The translations under genes and the position numbers were made by a program. Positions 1 to 9,110 of a stretch of 47,191 bases of DNA are shown in pieces; position 1 is the first letter of the stretch, and the number at the start of each line of letters is the position of its first letter. The stretch spans positions 1 to 47,191 of the forward strand of contig CAZASK010000011.1 of NCBI GenBank assembly GCA_964487845.1, read 5' to 3'. Under the pieces are notes generated by a model that was not told where the DNA came from, searched no databases, and worked only from the letters and a program-made list of their open reading frames with translations. Source of the DNA: CAZASK01 sp964487845 (lineage in GTDB: Bacteria; Chlamydiota; Chlamydiia; Chlamydiales; FEN-1388).

Positions 1-12
1 AAATCACCTCTT
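1..12 (-). promoter_or_regulatory. Ribosome binding site of a gene lying beyond the left edge
   Basis: Read on the minus strand the first bases of the window give AAGAGGTGATTT, which is close to a full-length Shine-Dalgarno sequence. The next start codon on the minus strand would lie just outside the window. This suggests that the minus-strand gene ending at 79 is followed closely by another gene in the same direction. Only the ribosome binding site itself is visible. Confidence 0.45.
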
Positions 13-78
13 AGCGCCTCTAAAAAGATCTTTTAGGACTTTCCAAACACCCTCTGAATACGTTTCTATCGTATTTTT

Positions 79-660
79 CTATTTCTGCTCAGCGCCAAGA
101 GCAAATGACTCGGAGAACTTTTTAAAACCCGCCTCAAGGTCTGCGATATTGCGATCGATGACTGTGAGGACATAGAGCGTTTTTCCATGTAAAAATGTGC
201 GAGAGCGGATATAGACGTCATTGTTTTGAATCAGAAAATCGAGACTGTTATTTTCCTGGAACTGACCTGTAGTCTTCATTTTCAGTACGTTATCCTTATG
301 ACCACGCATCATCTCTTGCATCACACCATCTAATAGCTGAGTCGCATCCGTTTCATACGAATCTGGATACTGAATTTGACTGATCATGAAGGTAGTGCCA
401 TCTTTTTCTTGCGATAAGTACATGTCGTAATGAATAGAGCCTTGTCCTCCTTGAAGAGGAACAGCTTCCGCAGCATGTTGTGGAAGTGATGGCATCTTCG
501 ACGAAAACTTCCCACCCGCCTCTCGAAATTCTCGCCAGTCAGCATACTGTTCGCTTGATGAAGACATATCCGCTGAAGAAGAGTGCTGAAACCTCGAATA
601 CACAAAAACTGCAAGAATGGCTACTAATCCATATACAACAAATTTCGTCTTTGGAAGCAT
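79..660 (-). CDS. Hypothetical membrane-anchored protein
   Basis: The function is not recognised. The protein has about 193 residues. It begins with a short basic stretch followed by one hydrophobic segment (about residues 6-22), so it is probably anchored in the inner membrane with a periplasmic domain, or carries an uncleaved signal. The soluble part has alternating hydrophobic strands (FLHGKTLYVLTVIDR near the C-terminus) and ends in a helix, FKKFSESFAL. This resembles small uncharacterised stress or lipoprotein-like domains, but I cannot name a family. The frame is open to a TTG at 694-696, but the ATG at 658-660 has GAGGG at good spacing and places the hydrophobic segment at the N-terminus, so it is preferred. 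The gene is divergent from the opp operon. Confidence 0.7.
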   Translation of the reverse strand: MLPKTKFVVYGLVAILAVFVYSRFQHSSSADMSSSSEQYADWREFREAGGKFSSKMPSLPQHAAEAVPLQGGQGSIHYDMYLSQEKDGTTFMISQIQYPDSYETDATQLLDGVMQEMMRGHKDNVLKMKTTGQFQENNSLDFLIQNNDVYIRSRTFLHGKTLYVLTVIDRNIADLEAGFKKFSESFALGAEQK

Positions 661-762
661 ATTAACCCTCAATTCTACTTTTTTGCATCCTAGCAAGTTA
701 TTCTATTTTCGTAAACAAGCTACATACAAAAATTTTTATATGGCAAACACCGCTTAAATCCC

Positions 763-791
763 TTGACGAAAACAAGCATGCCAGGTTTTAT
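763..791 (+). promoter_or_regulatory. Candidate promoter of the opp operon
   Basis: TTGACG (763-768) is followed after 17 bases by TTTTAT (786-791), a reasonable -35 box with a weak -10 box, about 36 bases before the oppB start. It lies in the gap between the divergent hypothetical gene and oppB. Support is positional and by consensus only. Confidence 0.35.
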
Positions 792-827
792 CTTCCAGAT
801 AATTGTGTCAAGATAACGACGAAGATA

Positions 828-1790
828 ATGAAACATCTATTGATTTTTCTATTTAAAAAAGTGATGCTCTCATGCGCTGCAATCTTTATGATTGCTACCG
901 CTACCTTCTGGCTTATGAAGGCAGTACCAGGCGATCCATTCATGGATGAGCAAGGCATGCCTGAAGAGTGCCGCCTCGTGCTGAGAAAGTACTATGGCCT
1001 AGAAGATCCACTCCCGGAGCAATATTGCCGCTACCTTGTATCGATTTTCACCTTCGATTTTGGTCCCTCATTAAAATACCCAGCACAGTCAGTCAATGAC
1101 ATCATCAAAGATGCCTTTCCTCTTTCCTGCGGTCTTGGCATCATGGCTCTTTGTATTGCTCTTCCATCGGGAATGCTTATAGGCACCATTGCCGCCTGGA
1201 AAAAAGATAGCCTCGCTGATGGATGCGCTCATGCCTTCTGTGTGACAGGACTGTCAATTCCAAGTTTTGTTTTAGCTGCGTCTCTACAATTTCTTTTTGC
1301 GATCACACTTCCCCTCTTCCCTGTAGCACGTAGTGGCACTCTCATGCATATGGTGCTTCCCGCTATTGCCTTAGCCACAGGGCCTACGTGTATGATTATC
1401 AAGCTTTTTCGCGCTAGCATGCTCGATATTCTGCATCAACCTTATATCCACACCGCAAAAGCCAAAGGAATATCGACACCACGGCTTCTCTTTGTGCATG
1501 TATGGAAAAATGCATCATTGCCCATATTGAGCTATCTAGGACCCGTAACCGCCAATATCTTGGTTGGCAGCTTCATTGTAGAACGAGTCTTTGGAATCCC
1601 AGGACTTGGACAGTGGTTCATAAGCGGCGTTCTCAACCGTGACTATGCAGTCATTGGCGGGCTGACGATTTTCTATAGCATCATTTTACTTGTTATCCAT
1701 GCACTCATTGATATGTTCTACACCTTTTTAGATCCTCGTATCCGCCTTATGAATACCCCTGCTCGACTTCAAAAAGAGGCTTTTTCATGA
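828..1790 (+). CDS. oppB: Oligopeptide/dipeptide ABC transporter permease, OppB/DppB type
   Basis: This is one of two inner-membrane permease subunits of a peptide importer of the ABC type. The 320 residues match the usual length of the DppB/OppB family. They start with a transmembrane helix and the family-typical segment FWLMKAVPGDPF (periplasmic side), followed by about five more hydrophobic helices. The cytoplasmic EAA-type loop that contacts the ATPases is seen as YIHTAKAKGIS, followed by the VERVFGIPGLG segment typical of these permeases. The gene overlaps oppC by the ATGA arrangement, so translation is probably coupled. No substrate-binding protein (OppA) is present in the window, so substrate choice cannot be judged. 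The ribosome binding site is weak (GAAG). The assignment of family is firm; peptide versus nickel or other substrates is inferred from the typical C-termini of the ATPases. Confidence 0.93.
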   Translation: MKHLLIFLFKKVMLSCAAIFMIATATFWLMKAVPGDPFMDEQGMPEECRLVLRKYYGLEDPLPEQYCRYLVSIFTFDFGPSLKYPAQSVNDIIKDAFPLSCGLGIMALCIALPSGMLIGTIAAWKKDSLADGCAHAFCVTGLSIPSFVLAASLQFLFAITLPLFPVARSGTLMHMVLPAIALATGPTCMIIKLFRASMLDILHQPYIHTAKAKGISTPRLLFVHVWKNASLPILSYLGPVTANILVGSFIVERVFGIPGLGQWFISGVLNRDYAVIGGLTIFYSIILLVIHALIDMFYTFLDPRIRLMNTPARLQKEAFS

Positions 1791-2623
1791 ACAAGCGTAT
1801 CATGTATGGAAGCCTGCTACTTACATTTCTTGTCATCATCGCGATCTGTGGACATCTATTCAGTCCCTACACCTATGACGCTACACAGCTTGACATGAAA
1901 AACATGGCGCCAAGCTTCAGTCATGTGATGGGCACTGATGACTTAGGAAGAGATATTTTTACAAGAGTATGCGTGGGGCTCACCATTTCTCTTATGATTG
2001 GATTTTTGGCTGCTGTAATCGACCTTACCATCGGTATGTCGTGGGGCATCCTCTCTGGATATTGCGGAGGCTCTGTAGATCAATATATGATGAGAGCAGC
2101 CGATGTCATCTACAGCCTCCCCTATCTTCTTTGTGTTATCTTAGTAGCAGCAATCAATGGACCAGGAATTACCTCTATATTGACTGCTATGATATGCATT
2201 GGATGGGTACAGATGGCACGTCTTACCAGAGCGCAGATACTTGCGGCCAAAGAGGCCGAATATGTGATTGCAGCAAAAACGCTCGGCCTGCATCCGCTTC
2301 GTATTGTACTTGTACATATTCTTCCCAATATTGCAGGGCCTCTTTTAGCAATGACTATGCTCACCATACCACAGGCTATATTTGCAGAAGCATTCTTAAG
2401 TTTTTTGGGAATCGGCATCCAGCCTCCCCTGGCAAGTTTAGGCTCGATGGTGAGCGACGCACTTGCTGCCATGCGCTATTACCCATGGAGGCTCTTTTTC
2501 CCAGCAGGAGCTATTACCTTGATTATCCTGAGCTGTAATCTCATCGCTGATGGCCTCAGAGACTATTTTGATCCTAAAGAGGGAATAGCAAAACTCGCTT
2601 TGAAGGCCAAATTCAATGAATAA
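1787..2623 (+). CDS. oppC: Oligopeptide/dipeptide ABC transporter permease, OppC/DppC type
   Basis: This is the second permease subunit and pairs with OppB to form the channel. It has 278 residues, one N-terminal helix and the family signature HVMGTDDLGRDIFTR near residue 50, then several helices. The EAA loop is AAKTLGLHPLRIVLVHILPN. The late segment FLSFLGIGIQPPLASLGSM is characteristic of DppC/OppC. The start overlaps the end of oppB by 4 bases and the end overlaps oppD by 8 bases, so the four transporter genes form one tightly packed operon. Confidence 0.93.
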   Translation: MNKRIMYGSLLLTFLVIIAICGHLFSPYTYDATQLDMKNMAPSFSHVMGTDDLGRDIFTRVCVGLTISLMIGFLAAVIDLTIGMSWGILSGYCGGSVDQYMMRAADVIYSLPYLLCVILVAAINGPGITSILTAMICIGWVQMARLTRAQILAAKEAEYVIAAKTLGLHPLRIVLVHILPNIAGPLLAMTMLTIPQAIFAEAFLSFLGIGIQPPLASLGSMVSDALAAMRYYPWRLFFPAGAITLIILSCNLIADGLRDYFDPKEGIAKLALKAKFNE

Positions 2624-3602
2624 TGCGATGAATATTGAAAAAAAACCTATTCTCCAAGTAGATGATCTCGTAGTGACACTTCACGATCGACTTGATCTCA
2701 TCCAGTCTGTTTCCTTTACCCTCTATCCTGCTGAGACGCTTGCCATTGTAGGAGAATCAGGCTCTGGAAAAAGTCTCACCGCACAGGCACTCATCAAGCT
2801 TTTTCACGCCCCTGGAATGGCTATAAAACGAGGATCGGTTATTTTTGATGGCGTGGATCTTGCATCGCTCTCTTCATATCAGATGCGGCATTATCTCGGC
2901 ACCGATATCGCCATCATCGCACAAAATCCTCTTCAAGCCCTGAATCCGACACTCACCATCGGCTTTCAAATTGTAGAGGCCGCCCTTCATGGTCGCTTTC
3001 AAGATAAGGAAGAAGCAAAAGCTGCTGCCTGCGCAATACTGCAACAAGTGGGCTTATCGGACGCTGCACGACGCTATAGCAGCTATCCTCATGAGTTAAG
3101 TGGTGGCATGAGACAGCGTGTGTTGATAGCCATGGCACTTATTAACCAGCCAAAAATTTTAATAGCTGATGAGCCGACAACAGCTCTCGATGTCACAATG
3201 CAGGCAGAAATTCTCAATCTCCTCAGGGATCTCAAGCAGCACATGAAGATGGCACTTATCTTTATCACGCATGACTTAGGTGTTGTGGCCGAAATCGCAG
3301 ATAAGGTGGCTGTTATGTATGGGGGAAAGATTGTAGAAGAGGCCGATGTATATGAGCTCTTTCGCCATCCAAGACACCCCTATACCAAAGGCTTATTAGC
3401 CGCTATCCCTTCGCTGAGGGAGCATACAAAACCACTAATTGCCATTCCTGGAAATCCTCCCGCTTGTGGTACAACCAGCGACCGCTGTGCTTTTTATGAG
3501 CGCTGCACTCAAGCAGAGAAAAGATGCACTGAATCAGAGCCTGCTCTTATTCAACTAGGCCCCACACGATCTGTACGCTGCTTTAGGGAGACCTCGTCTT
3601 GA
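2616..3602 (+). CDS. oppD: Oligopeptide ABC transporter ATPase, OppD/DppD type
   Basis: This is a cytoplasmic ATPase that powers peptide import together with OppF. The Walker A motif GESGSGKS is near residue 49, the ABC signature LSGGMRQR near 165 and Walker B ILIADEPTTALD near 188, with the switch histidine in FITHDLG. The C-terminal extension has the cysteine-rich oligopeptide-transporter motif (RCAFYERC followed by a further Cys), which separates OppD/DppD from other ABC ATPases. Length (328) is normal. A second ATG 12 bases downstream is an alternative start. It overlaps oppC and oppF, consistent with translational coupling. Confidence 0.94.
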   Translation: MNNAMNIEKKPILQVDDLVVTLHDRLDLIQSVSFTLYPAETLAIVGESGSGKSLTAQALIKLFHAPGMAIKRGSVIFDGVDLASLSSYQMRHYLGTDIAIIAQNPLQALNPTLTIGFQIVEAALHGRFQDKEEAKAAACAILQQVGLSDAARRYSSYPHELSGGMRQRVLIAMALINQPKILIADEPTTALDVTMQAEILNLLRDLKQHMKMALIFITHDLGVVAEIADKVAVMYGGKIVEEADVYELFRHPRHPYTKGLLAAIPSLREHTKPLIAIPGNPPACGTTSDRCAFYERCTQAEKRCTESEPALIQLGPTRSVRCFRETSS

Positions 3603-4564
3603 TGACAAAACCATTATTTGAATTCAAACATGTTCAAGTTACCTACCCTGTTGGATCATCTGAAATGATAGCCCTCCATGATATCTCCCTTACTGGATAT
3701 CATAATAGCACCTTGGGGGTAGTCGGAGAAAGTGGATGCGGCAAGTCTACTCTTGCAAAAGCACTGTTGCAGCTTGTGCCTCTTGCCAAGGGCTCTCTTT
3801 TTTTCGAACAGCAAGATCTCTCGCTTCTGTCTCCTTCTCTTCTCAGACAAGCAAGGAAAGGCTTTCAAACAGTATTTCAAGATCCCGACAGCTCTCTTAA
3901 TCCTCGGATGACGATCGCAGAACATCTCAAAGAGGCTCTTTCAGTTTATCACCAAAAAGGCGAAATAACGGATGCACAGGTAGAAGAACTTCTTGAAAAA
4001 GTGTTTTTGTCAAAAGAGCACATGCATCGATATCCGTACGAATTGAGTGGAGGACAAAAGCAAAGAGCAAGTATTGCTCGAGCTCTTGCTGTGAAGCCAA
4101 AGCTCATCATCTTGGATGAGCCACTATCAGCACTTGACGTCTCCATCCGAGTCCAGATCATACAGCTTCTTTTGAAGCTGCAGCATGAAGAACAGTTGAG
4201 CTATCTTTTCATCACGCATGATCTCGCTACCCTCCGCTATCTTGCACATCGAATTGCGGTTTTTTATTGTGGCCATATTGTAGAGCTCGGCACACAGGAA
4301 AGCATCTACGAATGTCCGCAACACCCATACACACAAACACTCTTAAATGCTATTCCAATTCCTGATCCTCTTCAGAGAAAACCACTTTCAAGAGCTTCAG
4401 CTGCTGCCGAAATGCCTTCATTACTGCGGCCTATAGAGGGATGCCCTTTTTACAATCGTTGCCCTCGAGCCACTGACCATTGTCGAAGAGTAAAACCTAG
4501 CCTAGAAGAAAAAAATGAAGGCCATTTTGTGGCGTGTCATTTCCCTAATTCAAAAAAGACCTAA
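3599..4564 (+). CDS. oppF: Oligopeptide ABC transporter ATPase, OppF/DppF type
   Basis: This is the second ATPase of the peptide importer. Walker A is GESGCGKST (near residue 44), the signature LSGGQKQRASIARAL, Walker B LIILDEPLSALD and the H-loop FITHDLA. The C-terminus carries CPFYNRCPRATDHC, the cysteine motif of the OppF branch. The 321-residue length is usual. It is the last gene of the operon and converges with pfp, whose stop codon lies only two bases away, so there is no space for a stand-alone terminator between them. Confidence 0.94.
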   Translation: MMTKPLFEFKHVQVTYPVGSSEMIALHDISLTGYHNSTLGVVGESGCGKSTLAKALLQLVPLAKGSLFFEQQDLSLLSPSLLRQARKGFQTVFQDPDSSLNPRMTIAEHLKEALSVYHQKGEITDAQVEELLEKVFLSKEHMHRYPYELSGGQKQRASIARALAVKPKLIILDEPLSALDVSIRVQIIQLLLKLQHEEQLSYLFITHDLATLRYLAHRIAVFYCGHIVELGTQESIYECPQHPYTQTLLNAIPIPDPLQRKPLSRASAAAEMPSLLRPIEGCPFYNRCPRATDHCRRVKPSLEEKNEGHFVACHFPNSKKT

Positions 4565-4566
4565 CA

Positions 4567-6216
4567 CTATTTTGATGAACCTCGCAGCACAAGAGTAGTC
4601 GTAGGCACATCTGTCAATGCTGTAGGACCAAAAAATTGAATAGGACCAGGCTGAAGATAGTGATCCTCCAAACGGAAATTGACCCTTCTTTCAGCGAAGC
4701 TACGAAATGGCTCTTCGTGTGTATCTACAAGCGTTTTTTCAATGACCGCCTTTTGCTTGCCATCTCGTATTTCAAAGTGAAGCAGCGATACAATGGGCGC
4801 GCACATAGGCTGCCACTCTGCACATGGTTCATGTAGTCGCTTAATTGCTGCCATACAGCCCGTCTTTTTGCGAGCCATCATAACAGCCGCCACAAGCCCT
4901 AGATTGTAGCAATAGTCGCTATCAAAATTACTCGGAAGAGCGGATCTTCCTTCATATCCACAAAAAATGCCCTGAGCAGCAAAAGAAGAGGTGTAGAGCC
5001 CCTCGTTTTTAAATTTTCGTAGCTTTTGTGTGACAAGTTCAATGATGAGTCTATCTGTTTCTATCTTCGATACCTGCACGTTTCCATGTGGATCTCTATC
5101 GAGTAGAAGCTGCTGTTGAATGGTCTCTGGCATCATCTCAAAACAACTTCTTGCCTCATCAGATAAAAGCGTTGCCGCATATATACAACGATCTTTATTT
5201 GATGGAAGCTGTTGTAGATAAACAGATGATTTGCTTCCTGTTGCTACAATATGATTCAACTCCTCGATCAATACTTTTACATCATGTAAAAACTCAATGA
5301 GTCCCTCCGGTATCAGAATGACTCCATAGTTTTTTCCTATTTTCGAGCGTTCTACGACAAGCTCTACTACATCATCTACAAGCTGAGGAAGCTTCAACTT
5401 CTTTTCCGCAACTTCTTCAGCTATATATGCTATGTTTGGCTGGGTTTGCAGAGCGCATTCAAGCGTAATATGAGATGCCGACCTTCCCATCAACTTCACA
5501 AAGTAATAGTACTTTTTATTAGACAAAGCATCTCGTGCAATATTTCCTATGCTCTCAGCGTAGGTTTTGCACGCTGTATCAAAGCCAAAGGACATCTCCA
5601 CAACATCGCTTTGAAGATCTCCATCGATCGTCTTTGGAACGCCTACTACCGTACAGTCCAGATGATGCTCGGTAAAATACTCCGCAAGATATGCGGCATT
5701 CGTATTGGAATCATCGCCTCCAATGATCGTTATCGCATCCAATTTCAGATCGTTCACCACAGAGAGCGCTGCTTGAAACTGCTCTTTCGTCTCTATCTTA
5801 GTACGCCCGGAGCCAATGAGGTCAAAGCCTCCTTGATTTCTATACGTCATCAGCATTTCAGCGGTTATTTCCTTATATGCTCCCTTTACAATCCCTGCAG
5901 GACCTCCTAAAAACCCAAATAAGCGGCTATCCGGATGAATTGTTTTGATAGCGTCGAAGATAGCACAGATCACATTGTGACCACCTGCGGCCTGTCCTCC
6001 TGACAACACAACACCTGCGCGCATGGGCAGCTTTAAAAGATGTTGAGACTGCACCATACGCAGCACTCCAGGAGTAGTCAGATGAGAAAATACCTTCTGA
6101 ATCTCTTCTTTAACAGCAGTAGGATAGGCGATCTCAAAATCAAGAGATCTCACATCAGTAAGAAGTGGTGCTATTTTTGGATGATACTGCGAACGTGCCT
6201 GTTGGAGCGGGGTCAT
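4567..6216 (-). CDS. pfp: Pyrophosphate-dependent 6-phosphofructokinase (long form)
   Basis: It phosphorylates fructose 6-phosphate to fructose 1,6-bisphosphate with pyrophosphate instead of ATP, a reversible glycolytic step in the cytoplasm. At 549 residues it belongs to the long PFP group known from plants, spirochaetes and chlamydiae. The phosphate-binding segment is GVVLSGGQAAGGHN (about residues 69-82). IIGGDDSNTNA has the Asp that replaces the ATP-type glycine and excludes ATP. VPKTIDGDL is the catalytic loop of the PPi type, and MGRSASHITLE is the substrate-binding segment. The start has GAGGATAAG just upstream, inside the end of the preceding hydrolase gene. The two genes are 7 bases apart and probably cotranscribed. 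Their neighbourhood (opp, pfk, hydrolase) matches C. trachomatis CT199-CT206 as I recall it. Confidence 0.94.
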   Translation of the reverse strand: MTPLQQARSQYHPKIAPLLTDVRSLDFEIAYPTAVKEEIQKVFSHLTTPGVLRMVQSQHLLKLPMRAGVVLSGGQAAGGHNVICAIFDAIKTIHPDSRLFGFLGGPAGIVKGAYKEITAEMLMTYRNQGGFDLIGSGRTKIETKEQFQAALSVVNDLKLDAITIIGGDDSNTNAAYLAEYFTEHHLDCTVVGVPKTIDGDLQSDVVEMSFGFDTACKTYAESIGNIARDALSNKKYYYFVKLMGRSASHITLECALQTQPNIAYIAEEVAEKKLKLPQLVDDVVELVVERSKIGKNYGVILIPEGLIEFLHDVKVLIEELNHIVATGSKSSVYLQQLPSNKDRCIYAATLLSDEARSCFEMMPETIQQQLLLDRDPHGNVQVSKIETDRLIIELVTQKLRKFKNEGLYTSSFAAQGIFCGYEGRSALPSNFDSDYCYNLGLVAAVMMARKKTGCMAAIKRLHEPCAEWQPMCAPIVSLLHFEIRDGKQKAVIEKTLVDTHEEPFRSFAERRVNFRLEDHYLQPGPIQFFGPTALTDVPTTTLVLRGSSK

Positions 6217-6223
6217 CTTATCC

Positions 6224-7051
6224 TCATACTAGGTGGTTGAGATACCAATCGATAGTTTCATTGAGCGCGGTTTGCTGTTCTTCGATATTCGAAAACTCAT
6301 GGTCCGTATGTGTGAGCTCTATTATTTTCGTATCCGGATTATGTGATCTACATACGCGGTACTGGCCGGCATGATAGCCATCTGTTGTAGTATCTAAAGA
6401 TCCGTGGATCACGAGAAGAGAAAGGTTGTCAAGACTTCGAAGCGTCTGCTCTGCTTTGTATGCTGCAAATTGTGCCACAAACTGATCATTCAATGGCTGT
6501 CCTAAAAATGAAAATGAACCAGCACCCTCACTTTTTACTGAAGGCGATATGTGGCTATTTTTCCCCAGATGAGCGAGCCATGGTTTTGCATCGAATACAG
6601 GCGCCCACACAGCTGCCGTTTTAATAGTGTCAGGATGAAGAACATGAAAGCTACTTGCTGCTCGCAGAGCGACTGCTGCTCCAAAAGAGCGTCCATAGAT
6701 GCCAAGACGCGATGTGTCAATTCCAGGACATTTGGAATAGATAAAACGTAATGCACAAAGAGCATCGCTTGTTAAAGTATCGAGCGTTGTATCTTGAAAG
6801 TCTCCTTCGCTATCGCCAGAGCCTCTACAGTCGAAACGAAAAGAGGCAATACCTCTTTCTGCCAACTCTTCTGCTAGGCGTGTAATGAGTCGGAAGCGAC
6901 CGCTTTTATTTCCTCCAAAGCCATGCAGCATAACAATACACGGCACTAAAACACCCGAAAGGCATACCAGCGGTTTATGCAAGATCCCAAACAGCTGCAG
7001 CCCCTCATTTTCAAGTGTCACAGCCTCGCGTATTTCATTTTTCTTATGCAC
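6224..7051 (-). CDS. Alpha/beta hydrolase (CT206-like)
   Basis: This is a serine hydrolase of the alpha/beta fold, 275 residues, cytoplasmic, substrate unknown. The oxyanion-side segment is MLHGFGGNKSG, followed by SFRFDCRGSGDSEG. The nucleophile elbow is YGRSFGAA (GxSxG, Ser in the middle). The likely acid is the Asp in VIHGSLDTTTD and the catalytic His is in ELTHTDHEF. The set is complete, so an active enzyme is expected, probably an esterase, acyl hydrolase or peptidase-like member. It lies 7 bases upstream of pfp in the same direction, an arrangement also found in Chlamydia. That hints at a shared operon, not necessarily a shared pathway. Confidence 0.85.
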   Translation of the reverse strand: MHKKNEIREAVTLENEGLQLFGILHKPLVCLSGVLVPCIVMLHGFGGNKSGRFRLITRLAEELAERGIASFRFDCRGSGDSEGDFQDTTLDTLTSDALCALRFIYSKCPGIDTSRLGIYGRSFGAAVALRAASSFHVLHPDTIKTAAVWAPVFDAKPWLAHLGKNSHISPSVKSEGAGSFSFLGQPLNDQFVAQFAAYKAEQTLRSLDNLSLLVIHGSLDTTTDGYHAGQYRVCRSHNPDTKIIELTHTDHEFSNIEEQQTALNETIDWYLNHLV

Positions 7052-7106
7052 ATTTTGCCTTTGGTAGATGGCATGTCATTATTCGAATTTTATACAAAAA
7101 TAGAGA

Positions 7107-9038
7107 CTAAAAACGCAACATCCCCTTAAATAGATTTGCAAGCTGCACAATGCTCACATCTGTTTTACAATCTGTAACATCAAATCGTATCAACTGATCG
7201 CCATACATCTCGGTAAATCTCTTGATCTCTTTCGTATTGAGATTTGTAGCAGTTGCATCAATTCGACGAATCGATGGAAAACTACATCCTATTAAACTAC
7301 TCACATCTTCACAATATGAAAACTGAAATTCTTCTAGGTATTTCCCAGATGTCTGGCTTACATACAGCATTCCTTCATTATGTAAACTTGTATTATAGGC
7401 TCGAAGCTTACGAAGAGAAGGGAAAGAACACCCTTCAAAGCTGCTCAGACTCCTGCATAATCCAATATTGAGATCTTCAAGATACCTTCCACACGCCAGG
7501 CTTAATTCTTGCAAGCCCTTATTGCCTATTCCAATATTACAAGCTCCCAATATACGTAGCTCGGGAAATGAACATTCAGCAAAACTGTCGATACACTTAC
7601 AACCACTTATATCAAGCTCAATTAACAATCCACCACACATCTTGCTTAACTCTGGGAGTGCTTGAGTCTGTAGGTTGGTATACTTCACCACCAATTTACG
7701 AAGAGCTGAAAAAGCACAGTCCGTGAAACGCGTAATTCCAGGGCAGTGTTCAAGATCTAATATTTCTATATTTTTGCCGCACGTCTTACTAAGCGCATAA
7801 AGACCATTATTACTTAAGCTAGTATAGGAGGCGATCACATGCCGAAGAGAAGAAAACACACACCCATCAAAACTGCTTATGTTATGGCACGATTGAATAC
7901 TCAGCTCTTCTAAAGAATCTCCACAGATCATACTTATCTCTCGAAGATCTGCATTGTCCAGATTTGTAGAATCTATTCTTAACTTACGTAGCGCTGAAAA
8001 TGAGCATCCTTTAAAACTTGTAATAGTTTTAGAAAACTCAATATCAAGATCTTCCAAAAAATCACCAGACATTTTACTGAGTTGTTGAATGGCGTTATTA
8101 TTTAAATATGTAAGAGAAGCTTTGAGTTTCCGCAATGCTATAAAAGAACATCCTTCAAAGTCATGAATGTTGCTACAACTTCTTATATTCAGCTCTTGTA
8201 AAACAGCTCCTGATACTAAACTTAATTCACGCATTCCTTCGTCTGTAAGTTTTGTATGGCTTGCAATTAATCTGCGAAGTTTTGGAAATGAACAATTTTT
8301 AAAACTATCAATAGCGTTGCACATTTCAATATTCAAATCCTCTAAAGTATCACCACAGACACGGCTTAATTCTTGAAGTCCTTGATTATCCAAGTCGCAG
8401 CCTACTGCATTCAATCTACGAAGATTCTTAAAAACGCATGCATCAAAACCGTTGATCTGAACGCAATTTGGAATATGCAATTCTTCAATGTTAGGGAATA
8501 TCCTACTTATTTTCTGTAGGTCTGTATTCGTTATAGTACGGTCATATACATACAATTTGTCTACGTTCAAAAAAGTGGCAGAAAAAGATGAAAGATCATC
8601 TTTACAGATCAGTTGCAGCGTGATTTTCACTTCATTATGCAGCTGATCAAACAAATCATTGAACTGAACTGAAGTAGAAGGCAGTGTGATATGTGTAAGA
8701 TAGGGAAATTGCCCCCCTTGAAATGAGAGGCCTTTCAATAAAAATTTTGGATCCACATGTAATTTTCGTACAGAATCGCGAAACTGGTTATAAAGCACCT
8801 CTATAATTTGTTTTTTTAATATTTTTGTTTGAGCTGACACATTGATCGTATGCACTCCGCGTAGCTGTTTATAATCCTCAATTTTAGCAACACCAACTTC
8901 TAACATTCGTTGCAGCAGCCTATCAGCTAACTGTGCTGGTAATATTTTATTTTTTGGCCAATATTCAAAACTAGCATGAGGATTTCTCGCGATCAAATCA
9001 ATGCATCTATATTCCAGCGAATTATGTATGTTATTCAC
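7107..9038 (-). CDS. Leucine-rich-repeat protein with N-terminal BC-box/cullin-box-like element (LRR-1)
   Basis: The predicted protein has 643 residues and is eukaryote-like. Nine tandem 48-residue units (about residues 193-624) each contain two leucine-rich repeats of the cysteine-containing (AMN1/F-box-LRR) type, with recurring cores such as SFEGCSFPSLRKLRA and CGDTLEDLNIEMC. Residues 7-16 read SLEYRCIDLI and residues 33-42 LPAQLADRLL. These match the elongin-BC box (S/T-L-xxx-C-xxx-hydrophobic) followed by a cullin-type box, as in SOCS/VHL-box proteins and the N-terminus of ZYG11-like LRR proteins. A region of about 130 residues links the box to the repeats. There is no signal peptide, so if it acts in the host it would use type III secretion (inferred). 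The GTG start (9036-9038) has AGGGG upstream. It is a paralogue of the gene ending at 9485. Confidence 0.85.
   Translation of the reverse strand: MNNIHNSLEYRCIDLIARNPHASFEYWPKNKILPAQLADRLLQRMLEVGVAKIEDYKQLRGVHTINVSAQTKILKKQIIEVLYNQFRDSVRKLHVDPKFLLKGLSFQGGQFPYLTHITLPSTSVQFNDLFDQLHNEVKITLQLICKDDLSSFSATFLNVDKLYVYDRTITNTDLQKISRIFPNIEELHIPNCVQINGFDACVFKNLRRLNAVGCDLDNQGLQELSRVCGDTLEDLNIEMCNAIDSFKNCSFPKLRRLIASHTKLTDEGMRELSLVSGAVLQELNIRSCSNIHDFEGCSFIALRKLKASLTYLNNNAIQQLSKMSGDFLEDLDIEFSKTITSFKGCSFSALRKLRIDSTNLDNADLREISMICGDSLEELSIQSCHNISSFDGCVFSSLRHVIASYTSLSNNGLYALSKTCGKNIEILDLEHCPGITRFTDCAFSALRKLVVKYTNLQTQALPELSKMCGGLLIELDISGCKCIDSFAECSFPELRILGACNIGIGNKGLQELSLACGRYLEDLNIGLCRSLSSFEGCSFPSLRKLRAYNTSLHNEGMLYVSQTSGKYLEEFQFSYCEDVSSLIGCSFPSIRRIDATATNLNTKEIKRFTEMYGDQLIRFDVTDCKTDVSIVQLANLFKGMLRF
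7212..8464 (-). repeat. 144-bp in-frame repeat array coding LRR units of LRR-1
   Basis: Nine consecutive 48-codon units are visible in the protein, each ending in a conserved Cys (or Ser once). DNA identity between units is low to moderate, so the repeats are old or under diversifying drift rather than freshly duplicated. The limits given are approximate. Confidence 0.7.
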
Positions 9039-9110
9039 TCTATTGCCCCTAATAACGAACTATAAAATCATTTGTTTTGTCTCTATGAAATCCTGAAAAC
9101 AAGAGCTCAC

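Noticed and set aside
18..36. AT-rich near-palindrome around AGATCT
   Set aside because: The symmetry is imperfect and short, and there is no U tract or promoter context, so I do not call a terminator.
33..39. Any tRNA, rRNA or tmRNA gene
   Set aside because: All gaps between genes in the whole window are short (mostly under 180 bases) and none shows a cloverleaf, TTCGA-type T-loop or rRNA sequence; the position given is nominal.
7200..8400. Several frames on the strand opposite to the LRR genes
   Set aside because: They repeat with the 144-base period and are shadows of the repeats, without ribosome binding sites or domains.
7107..9038. F-box at the N-terminus of the LRR proteins instead of a BC/cullin box
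   Set aside because: The LP start is shared with F-boxes, but the rest of the F-box pattern (about 40 residues with a conserved late Trp/Cys region) is not seen, while S/T-L-xxx-C and its fixed spacing are. It remains the main alternative.
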